Source: Chryseobacterium formosum (GTDB lineage: Bacteria; Bacteroidota; Bacteroidia; Flavobacteriales; Weeksellaceae). From it: a DNA stretch of 61,081 nt. Position 1 is the stretch's first letter. The number at the start of each line of letters is the position of its first letter. Shown here piece by piece: positions 7,990 to 14,852 of the stretch. Made by a program: the position numbers and the translations under genes. The stretch lies in NCBI RefSeq assembly GCF_026460885.1, contig NZ_JAOVZW010000025.1, positions 1-61,081 of the forward strand, written 5' to 3'. The notes beneath the pieces were generated by a model. The model was not told the origin of the DNA. It ran no database searches and saw nothing but the letters and a program-made list of their open reading frames with translations.

Positions 7990-8454
7990 TTGAAAAATCC
8001 TTTAGAAATATTAGAATTAGTTCCCGATCCGGAAATTCCGGTAATCAATATCGTGGAATTGGGCATTGTGAGAGAAGCGAAAGTTACTAGCGACAATTCT
8101 TGTGAAGTAACGATTACGCCAACTTATTCTGCCTGTCCCGCCATGTTTACCATTGAGGAAGATATCATCAAAATCATGAAGGAAAACGGATGGGATGCTA
8201 AAGTTGTTACCAAAATGTTTCCTATCTGGACAACAGACTGGCTGACCGATGAAGCTAGAGAAAAACTACGTGTTTACGGAATTTCACCTCCCGAAAAAGG
8301 AGCAGATGAACATCACATTGGAAAACCGAAAAAATGTCCGCGTTGTGGTTCTATGAACTCTAAGCAAATCAGCAGATTTGGGTCTACTTTGTGTAAGGCT
8401 TCTTACCAATGTTTAGACTGTTTAGAGCCTTTCGACTATTTTAAATGTCATTAA
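7990..8454 (+). CDS. paaD: PaaD, Fe-S assembly factor for the epoxidase
   Basis: This 154-aa protein has an N-terminal MIP18/DUF59 domain (EILELVPDPEIPVINIVELGIV; the conserved Cys is in TYSACPAM) and a C-terminal zinc ribbon (CPRCGS and CLDC). PaaD is needed for epoxidase maturation, probably for the [2Fe-2S] centre of PaaE. No ATG fits; the start is TTG at 7990, just before the conserved KNPLEIL. Confidence 0.93.
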   Translation: MKNPLEILELVPDPEIPVINIVELGIVREAKVTSDNSCEVTITPTYSACPAMFTIEEDIIKIMKENGWDAKVVTKMFPIWTTDWLTDEAREKLRVYGISPPEKGADEHHIGKPKKCPRCGSMNSKQISRFGSTLCKASYQCLDCLEPFDYFKCH

Positions 8455-8563
8455 TTAAAAAAGATTTTTAGCAATATGATAATTCACATCACAATTAATT
8501 TCAGCAACCGATGAATTAATAGTAAATTAGAGTATTATTAAAACCTTATAAAAATATAAAGCC

Positions 8564-9364
8564 ATGTACACACAACTTGATATTGAATCACATTTTGATG
8601 GTAAACTAAAAATCGCTTACCTCAATCAGCCTGATACTATGAATGCGCTTACAAAGCCGTCTTTAGGAGATTTAAAAGATTTCATTAAAGAGTGTAGCGA
8701 TGATCCTACGGTAAGATGCGTGGCGATTTCTGGTAGAGGAAGGGCTTTTTGTTCTGGTCAAAATCTGGATGATGCCTTTGTACAAGGTAATGACCATCAC
8801 GATGATGATATCATCAGAAGAATTGTAACCGATTATTACAATCCTTTGGTGCTTGAAATTACACGTTGCAAAAAACCAGTAATTGCTTTGGTTAATGGTC
8901 CTGCAGTAGGAGCCGGAGCAATGTTGGCATTGATTTGTGATTTCGTTTTAGCTTCTAATAAAGCATATTTTGCTCAGGCATTCTCTAATATCGGTTTAAT
9001 TCCTGATACGGGAGGAACATATTTCTTGCCAAAATTATTGGGAAGACAATTGGCAAATTATTTAGCTTTTACCGGAAAAAAACTATCTGCTGAAGAATCA
9101 AAATCATATGGTTTGGTGGCTGAAGTTTTCACTGAGGAAGAATTCAATTCAAAATCCATGGAAATCTTAGAAAAAGTTTCCAATATGCCGACAGTAGGTT
9201 TAAAATTAACCAAAAAAGCTTTCGCCGCTTCTTATAATAATTCATTGAAAGATCAATTGGAACTTGAAGGAGATTTACAACAAGAAGCCGCTGAAACTGA
9301 AGATTTCAAAGAAGGTGTACAAGCCTTTTTAGAGAAAAGAAAGCCTGAATATAAAGGAAAATAA
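8564..9364 (+). CDS. paaG: 1,2-epoxyphenylacetyl-CoA isomerase
   Basis: This 266-aa crotonase-superfamily enzyme converts the ring epoxide to oxepin-CoA and also shifts double bonds later in the pathway. The oxyanion-hole loop GAGA is at 116-119. The catalytic Asp148 is in GLIPDTGGT, the PaaG signature that distinguishes it from true hydratases, which have Glu here. GRGRAFCSGQ (57-66) is also typical. The adjacent spacer 8455-8563 shows nothing clear. Confidence 0.93.
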   Translation: MYTQLDIESHFDGKLKIAYLNQPDTMNALTKPSLGDLKDFIKECSDDPTVRCVAISGRGRAFCSGQNLDDAFVQGNDHHDDDIIRRIVTDYYNPLVLEITRCKKPVIALVNGPAVGAGAMLALICDFVLASNKAYFAQAFSNIGLIPDTGGTYFLPKLLGRQLANYLAFTGKKLSAEESKSYGLVAEVFTEEEFNSKSMEILEKVSNMPTVGLKLTKKAFAASYNNSLKDQLELEGDLQQEAAETEDFKEGVQAFLEKRKPEYKGK

Positions 9365-9365
9365 A

Positions 9366-9440
9366 ATTATAGAATTTAGAAATTAGAGGTTAGAAATTAG
9401 CAAAAGTCTGGCTTCTAACTTCTGGCTTCTAACATCTATA
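9366..9440. repeat. Self-complementary degenerate repeat spacer, family C
   Basis: The left half has AGAAATTAGAGGTTAGAAAT and the right half CTTCTAACTTCTGGCTTCT, so the halves pair imperfectly around CAAAAGTCTGG. The unit (TTAGAA/TTCTAA) is the same as in 7031-7093. Confidence 0.6.
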
Positions 9441-9444
9441 AATA

Positions 9445-10581
9445 ATGAAAAATATAGGAATTATCGGTGCTGGAACGATGGGAATTGGCATCGCACAAGT
9501 AGCCGCAACGAACGGATGCAAAGTTTGGGTTTATGACGCTAACGCAAAACAAGTAGAAACGGCAACCGTAGGTTTGGAAAAAACATTGACCAAATTGGTG
9601 GATAAACAGAAAATTTCGTCAGAGAAAATGGTCGAAATTCTATCTAATATTTCCATCGCTACAGAATTGAAGGACTTCAAAGATTGCGAATTGGTCATCG
9701 AAGCCATCATCGAAAATAAAGAAATCAAGACCAAAGTTTTCACAGAATTAGAGAAACATGTTTCAGAAAGCTGTGTGATTGCTTCCAATACATCATCAAT
9801 TTCCATCACTTCTCTCGGTGCAGAATTACAAAAACCGGAGCGTTTCATTGGAATTCACTTTTTCAATCCGGCTCCTTTGATGCCTTTGGTAGAAATCATT
9901 CCATCTTTACTGACCGAAAAATCTTTAGCCGAGAAAATGTACAGTCTCATGAAAGATTGGGGCAAAGTTCCTGTGATTGCCAAAGACATTCCTGGATTTA
10001 TCGTTAACAGAATTGCCCGTCCATACTACGGGGAAGGTTTGAGAATTGTTGAAGAAAATATTGCAACGGTTGAGCAGGTTGATGATGCCATGAAAACAAT
10101 CGGAAACTTCAAAATGGGACCTTTTGAATTAATGGATTTAATTGGTGTTGATGTTAATTTCTCCGTAACCAAAACAGTTTACAACGAATATTTCTACGAT
10201 CCGAAATATAAACCATCTCTTCTCCAACAAAGAATGTCTGAAGCAAAACTTCATGGCAGAAAAACCGGAAAAGGCTTCTATGATTATGCTGAAGGTGATG
10301 TAAAACCAGAACCTGTAAAAGATGATGCTCTTTATCAACAAATATTTTTAAGAATCATTTCAATGTTGATTAACGAAGCGGTTGAAGCAAAAAGATTAGG
10401 AATTGCTTCTGATGAAGATCTAGAACTTGCAATGCAAAAAGGCGTAAACTATCCAAAAGGACTATTGGCTTGGGGGAAAGAAATCGGTTATACCAAAATC
10501 TCCGAAACACTGCAGAATCTTTACGAAGAATATCAGGAAGAAAGATACAGACAAAGTCCTTTATTGAGAAAACTTATTTAG
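9445..10581 (+). CDS. paaH: 3-hydroxyadipyl-CoA dehydrogenase
   Basis: This NAD-dependent 3-hydroxyacyl-CoA dehydrogenase oxidises the beta-hydroxy intermediate (3-hydroxyadipyl-CoA). The Rossmann loop GAGTMG is at 8-13. The catalytic His138 and Glu150 sit in IGIHFFNPAPLMPLVE. At 378 aa it is shorter than E. coli PaaH (about 475 aa): one complete helical C-terminal domain plus a second partial one ending in YRQSPLLRKLI. It looks intact for its lineage. Confidence 0.92.
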   Translation: MKNIGIIGAGTMGIGIAQVAATNGCKVWVYDANAKQVETATVGLEKTLTKLVDKQKISSEKMVEILSNISIATELKDFKDCELVIEAIIENKEIKTKVFTELEKHVSESCVIASNTSSISITSLGAELQKPERFIGIHFFNPAPLMPLVEIIPSLLTEKSLAEKMYSLMKDWGKVPVIAKDIPGFIVNRIARPYYGEGLRIVEENIATVEQVDDAMKTIGNFKMGPFELMDLIGVDVNFSVTKTVYNEYFYDPKYKPSLLQQRMSEAKLHGRKTGKGFYDYAEGDVKPEPVKDDALYQQIFLRIISMLINEAVEAKRLGIASDEDLELAMQKGVNYPKGLLAWGKEIGYTKISETLQNLYEEYQEERYRQSPLLRKLI

Positions 10582-10998
10582 TTGGATAAGAAAATTCTTA
10601 GAATAGATTTGTTATCCGATTGGCAAAAACATTTTGCTTTCGGGTTGGGAGAAGTTGTATTAAGAGAAAGAGATTCTCATAATAATATAGTTTATGAATT
10701 ACTTTTAGCTACAAATGCTTTTGATTTAATAATGAATTTAAGTAATGATTACCTAAGTCAAATACCAGAAAGTACAATCTATAAATATAAATATTCCAGA
10801 GATTTTAAAGAGAATGCATGGGCTTCAAGAAATGAGGAATTAATTGCTGATATCGAAGGTTTTTACTGTTATCTCAAAGGCAATAAGAGTAATGTTGATG
10901 AAAATTTATTCGGAAAAGAATATAATGAAGTAATAAAAATATGTAAGTCAATCATCAAAAATGAAACTAGTCTTTATTTGATTGCTGATGATTATTAA
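10582..10998 (+). CDS. Unknown 138-aa protein inside the paa operon
   Basis: Not recognised. The predicted start is TTG at 10582, immediately after the paaH stop (TAG 10579-10581), and the stop is 9 nt before paaI, so it is surely co-transcribed. The protein is acidic and soluble, with no signal peptide or membrane segment, and ends in SLYLIADDY. It is more AT-rich than the flanking paa genes. It resembles in size and style the small orphan or immunity-like genes common in this group, but no function should be assigned. Confidence 0.7.
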   Translation: MDKKILRIDLLSDWQKHFAFGLGEVVLRERDSHNNIVYELLLATNAFDLIMNLSNDYLSQIPESTIYKYKYSRDFKENAWASRNEELIADIEGFYCYLKGNKSNVDENLFGKEYNEVIKICKSIIKNETSLYLIADDY

Positions 10999-11007
10999 AT
11001 TAGAATT

Positions 11008-11421
11008 ATGAATCCAAGACAGGTTGTAGATTACATGATGGAGAAAGATTATTTCTCCCAATTTTTAGGAATAAAAATCATCGACATTAAAGAAAATTAT
11101 TCTTTGATTGAAATGGAAATCATCAAACAAATGCTCAACGGATTGGGAACGGTTCATGGTGGAGTAACGTTTGCATTTGCAGATTCAGCATTTGCATTTT
11201 CATCAAACAACGACGGAAACGCCGCAGTGGCTTTAAGTGTAACAATCAACTTCACTAAAGCAGGAAGAGAAGGCGATATTTTCAGAGCTGAAAGTGTTTT
11301 GGTCAACAATACAAGAAAAACAGCAATCTACGACATTAACATTACCAATCAGAACAAAGAATTGGTTGCGAAATTCGTGGGAACAGTATATAAAATCGGA
11401 AAAAAAGTAACAGAATTATAA
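11008..11421 (+). CDS. paaI: Hotdog-fold phenylacetate-pathway thioesterase
   Basis: This 137-aa thioesterase hydrolyses dead-end hydroxyphenylacetyl-CoA esters and returns CoA. The hotdog signature LGTVHGGVTFAFADSAFAF places His50-Gly51-Gly52 and the catalytic Asp59. It lies between paaH and paaJ. Confidence 0.92.
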   Translation: MNPRQVVDYMMEKDYFSQFLGIKIIDIKENYSLIEMEIIKQMLNGLGTVHGGVTFAFADSAFAFSSNNDGNAAVALSVTINFTKAGREGDIFRAESVLVNNTRKTAIYDINITNQNKELVAKFVGTVYKIGKKVTEL

Positions 11422-11423
11422 AT

Positions 11424-11498
11424 TAAGATAAAAGACATCAGATGTCAGATATTAGATTTGAAAATGTCTGTTGTCTGAAATCTATTATCTAAAATCTA
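11424..11498. repeat. Self-complementary degenerate repeat spacer, family D
   Basis: Left units such as CAGATGTCAGATATTAGATT face right units such as TGAAATCTATTATCTAAA. The halves pair imperfectly around GAAAATGTCTGTT. It fills the paaI-paaJ spacer, with the same architecture as the other paa spacers but a different repeat unit. Confidence 0.55.
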
Positions 11499-11505
11499 AT
11501 AAAAA

Positions 11506-12714
11506 ATGAACAACGTATACATCATAGATTACATTAGAACTCCTATTTCAAAACTAAGTGGAGGTCTTTCAGAAGTTCGTGCCGATGATTTGGCGGCGGT
11601 TGTCCTTAAGGAAATCGTAGCAAGAAACCCTGAAGTTCCAGTTGAAGAAATCGAGGATGTTATTTTCGGATGTGCCAATCAGGCGGGCGAAGATAACAGA
11701 AACGTCGCAAGAATGGGACTTTTATTGGCCGGACTTCCGTACAAAATCGGAGGTGAAACGGTAAACAGATTGTGTGCTTCCGGAATGTCAGCCGTGGCAA
11801 ACGCTTTCCGTTCGATTGCAGCAGGAGAAGGTGAAATTTATATTGCAGGTGGAGTAGAGCACATGACGCGTTCGCCTTATGTGATGTCAAAACCAAGTAC
11901 GGCTTTCGGAAGAGACAGCCAGATGTTTGATACGACTTTCGGATGGAGGTTTGTGAATCCTAAAATGAAAGCAATGTACGGTGTAGATGCGATGGGCGAC
12001 ACCGCTGAAAATTTAGCAGAAATGCACAACATCAGCCGAGAAGATCAGGATAAATTTGCACTTTGGTCACAACAAAAAGCGACTAAAGCTCAGGAAAGCG
12101 GAAGACTGGCAGAGGAAATTGTACAAGTTGAAATTCCACAGAGAAAAGGTGAACCGAAAATCTTTGATACTGACGAATTCATCAAGCCAAGTTCTTCTAT
12201 GGAAGGTTTAGGAAAACTTCGTCCTGCTTTCAAAAAAGAAGGCGGAACAGTAACTGCCGGAAATGCTTCAGGAATGAATGACGGTGCGGCTGCTTTAATT
12301 TTAGCAAGCGAAGAAGCCGTAAAAAAATACGGTTTGAAGCCAAAAGCAAAAATATTAGGATCATCAGTTGCCGGTGTCGAGCCAAGAATTATGGGAATCG
12401 GGCCTGTTGAAGCAATTCAGAAACTATTGAAAAGATTAAATCTTTCATTGGATGACATGGATGTTATTGAGTTAAACGAGGCTTTTGCTGCTCAGTCTTT
12501 AGCGGTAACCAGAAGTTTAGGTTTAAAAGATGACGACTCAAGAATCAATCCAAACGGAGGAGCCATTGCAATCGGACATCCACTTGGCGTTTCAGGAGCG
12601 AGAATTATCGGTTCTGCTGCTTTGGAACTTCAAAAACAAAATAAAAAATATGCGTTGTGTACACTTTGTATCGGTGTCGGACAAGGTTATGCAATGGTGA
12701 TTGAAAAAGTTTAA
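11506..12714 (+). CDS. paaJ: 3-oxoadipyl-CoA / 3-oxo-5,6-dehydrosuberyl-CoA thiolase
   Basis: This 402-aa thiolase cleaves 3-oxo-5,6-dehydrosuberyl-CoA and 3-oxoadipyl-CoA, releasing acetyl-CoA and finally succinyl-CoA. The catalytic residues are visible: Cys90 (NRLCASG), His358 (GHPLG) and Cys388 (CIGVGQG). Full length, with all thiolase signatures. It is the last beta-oxidation gene in the cluster. Confidence 0.95.
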   Translation: MNNVYIIDYIRTPISKLSGGLSEVRADDLAAVVLKEIVARNPEVPVEEIEDVIFGCANQAGEDNRNVARMGLLLAGLPYKIGGETVNRLCASGMSAVANAFRSIAAGEGEIYIAGGVEHMTRSPYVMSKPSTAFGRDSQMFDTTFGWRFVNPKMKAMYGVDAMGDTAENLAEMHNISREDQDKFALWSQQKATKAQESGRLAEEIVQVEIPQRKGEPKIFDTDEFIKPSSSMEGLGKLRPAFKKEGGTVTAGNASGMNDGAAALILASEEAVKKYGLKPKAKILGSSVAGVEPRIMGIGPVEAIQKLLKRLNLSLDDMDVIELNEAFAAQSLAVTRSLGLKDDDSRINPNGGAIAIGHPLGVSGARIIGSAALELQKQNKKYALCTLCIGVGQGYAMVIEKV

Positions 12715-12761
12715 ATCAATTTAAGAATTTGATACACACATATTTTCTATAAATAACGACA

Positions 12762-13267
12762 ATGAAAGGTCTAACTGAAAAGGAACAAAGAATATTTAAT
12801 TATGGAATTATTGTTGGGAGACTTGAAACAGTAGCTAATTCAATGATAAAACCGACCACGGTTATAATTTTGAGTTAAGTACTATACCTAAATTAAATAC
12901 TATTGTAGAATCTATAGAAAATAAAGTTGAAAATATTAGTGATAGTTATACATTAGAAAAAATAAGTTCGAAGGACGCGTTTAAATTTTTCTTTAAACTA
13001 TTGCATGATAAATGGTTTTATTTCTATCAAGATGAAAGTGAATATCATTTATCTGATATAGGAAATAATTTTTCTTTATACTTTGATGAGTGGAAAAGAG
13101 AATGGATTGAAGATTTTGTTGATCTTTTACTTCAAACAATAGATCCAATACAAATTTATGAAATAGAATATCAGAATTTGAAAAGCTATTATGCATCAGA
13201 TTATGATGAATTTATTTTTGAAAGTAAAGATGAGATATATTATTTAAAACTTTCAGTCACTGATTAA
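12762..13267 (+). pseudogene. Unknown gene broken by a frameshift
   Basis: An ATG at 12762 opens a frame that stops at 12876-12878 after 38 codons. From about 12850 another frame reads on to the TAA at 13265-13267 without interruption (about 135 codons, HGYNFELSTIPKLNTIVE onward). Joining them needs one extra base near the AAAACCGACCACG region. The joined product, about 168 aa, would be soluble, acidic and aromatic-rich; I do not recognise it. Like the gene at 10582 it is AT-rich and sits between paa genes. It may be a real pseudogene or a sequencing error. Confidence 0.6.
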
Positions 13268-13328
13268 AATTTATTAAGAAAGCACAAATAAAATTTATGT
13301 ATCAAAAGCTAATTTTCAAATTATAATT

Positions 13329-13922
13329 ATGAATATTTACTCATATCACGGAATTCGTCCCATCATCAAACCTTCCGCTTACGTTCATCCGCAGGCGGTG
13401 ATTATTGGAAATGTGGAAATCGGTGAAGAAGTTTATATCGGTCCGAATGCGGTTATTCGCGGCGACTGGGGTAAAATTATTGTGAAAGATGGTGCCAATG
13501 TCCAGGAAAACTGTACACTTCACGTTTTTCCGGGGATTGAAACGATTTTGGAAGAATCTGCCCACATCGGTCATGGAGCCATTATTCATTCCGGGCATAT
13601 CGGTAGAAATTGTCTGGTTGGAATGAATGCTGTTGTAATGGACAAAGCCGTTATCGGCGACGAGTGTATTATCGGTGCTTTGGCTTTTGTTCCTGCAAAT
13701 TTTAGATGTGATGCAAGAAAACTGATCGTCGGAAGTCCTGCAAAAATTATCCGTGATGTTTCTGATGAAATGATCAAATGGAAAACGGAAGGAACAAAAT
13801 TGTATCAGGAACTGGCAAGAGAAGGAAAAGACGCGATTTTGCCTTGTGAACCATTTAGAGAATATGTTCAGCAGATTCCTACAAAAGTTGTTGATTACAG
13901 CATTTGGGATGATGTGAAATAA
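13329..13922 (+). CDS. paaY: PaaY-type hexapeptide-repeat thioesterase
   Basis: This 197-aa left-handed beta-helix protein belongs to the gamma-carbonic-anhydrase-like family. Hexapeptide repeats run from about residue 18 to 140 (for example IIGNVEIGEEVYIGPNAVIR), with the metal-site His residues in LHVFPG, HIGHGAIIHSGHIG. PaaY proteins hydrolyse off-pathway CoA thioesters such as 2-hydroxycyclohepta-1,4,6-triene-1-formyl-CoA and keep the paa route running. Position in the cluster supports the name. Confidence 0.88.
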   Translation: MNIYSYHGIRPIIKPSAYVHPQAVIIGNVEIGEEVYIGPNAVIRGDWGKIIVKDGANVQENCTLHVFPGIETILEESAHIGHGAIIHSGHIGRNCLVGMNAVVMDKAVIGDECIIGALAFVPANFRCDARKLIVGSPAKIIRDVSDEMIKWKTEGTKLYQELAREGKDAILPCEPFREYVQQIPTKVVDYSIWDDVK

Positions 13923-13940
13923 CCCACTTTAAAATTAAAT

Positions 13941-14771
13941 ATGTTAAAAAAACTTCTCATTTTCTGCAGTATTCTGCTTGCATTTCAATCTCTGACCTTC
14001 GCTCAGACTAAAAATGTAAAACCATTGACTATTGGAGAAATCAGAACCATAAAGTCTAAGATCTTAAATGAAGATAGAGTTCTGAACATTTATCTTCCAC
14101 AAAATTTCGACAAAACAAGATCTTACCCGATCATCTATCTTCTGGATGGAAGTATGAATGAAGATTTTATTCACGTTACAGGATTGATTCAGTTCTTTAA
14201 TCAAATGTATTCAATGCCGGAAACTATTGTGGTGGGAATTGCCAATATTGACCGTAAAAGAGATTTCACATTTCACACCGATTTAAAAGATTTACAGAAA
14301 GATTATCCTACAACAGGACATTCTGATAAATTCATTAGTTTTTTGGAAAAAGAGTTAAAACCTTATATCGAAAGTCAGTTTAAGACAACTGATAAATATT
14401 TATTCGGACAATCTTTGGGCGGACTTTTAGCAACAGAAATTTTGTTGAAAAAACCTGAAATGTTTAATAACTATTTTATCATCAGTCCGAGTTTATGGTG
14501 GGATGATCAAAGTCTTTTGAAACAGGCTCCTCAATTGTTAGCTAAAATTCCGGATACAAAGAAATTTATTTATGTTTCTGTCGGAAAAGGCGAGCATCCG
14601 GTAATGGTAAAAGATGCTGAAGCTTTCTACGATGTTCTGAAAAAATCAAACAAGAAAAACTGGACGGTAGAATATAAAATGATGGAAACAGACAATCATG
14701 CAACCATTCTTCACAGAAGTTTGTACGAAGGTTTAGTGAAATTGTTTCCGTATCAAGAACCGAAAAATTAA
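13941..14771 (+). CDS. Exported esterase of the esterase D / enterochelin-esterase family
   Basis: The 276-aa protein has a cleavable signal peptide (about residues 1-21, ending TFAQ) and an alpha/beta-hydrolase domain (Pfam Esterase). The nucleophile elbow is GQSLGG, with the catalytic Ser; the His is probably in DNHATILH near the C-terminus. It starts 18 nt after paaY and is likely co-transcribed, yet a periplasmic or outer esterase is not a known paa component. It might release phenylacetate from esters outside the cell; that is speculation from context. Confidence 0.8.
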   Translation: MLKKLLIFCSILLAFQSLTFAQTKNVKPLTIGEIRTIKSKILNEDRVLNIYLPQNFDKTRSYPIIYLLDGSMNEDFIHVTGLIQFFNQMYSMPETIVVGIANIDRKRDFTFHTDLKDLQKDYPTTGHSDKFISFLEKELKPYIESQFKTTDKYLFGQSLGGLLATEILLKKPEMFNNYFIISPSLWWDDQSLLKQAPQLLAKIPDTKKFIYVSVGKGEHPVMVKDAEAFYDVLKKSNKKNWTVEYKMMETDNHATILHRSLYEGLVKLFPYQEPKN

Positions 14772-14772
14772 A

Positions 14773-14840
14773 AATATAACAATCTAAAAATTTATCAGCG
14801 TAACAATTATTGGTAAACTGTTAAATTGATACATTGTTAA
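14773..14840. repeat. Second copy of repeat spacer family A
   Basis: The segment from 14810 to 14840 matches 5566-5596 almost base for base. The left part (ATAACAATCTAAAAATTTAT) is the degenerate complement, so this spacer also folds back on itself. Confidence 0.55.
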
Positions 14841-14852
14841 ACTAAATACTAT

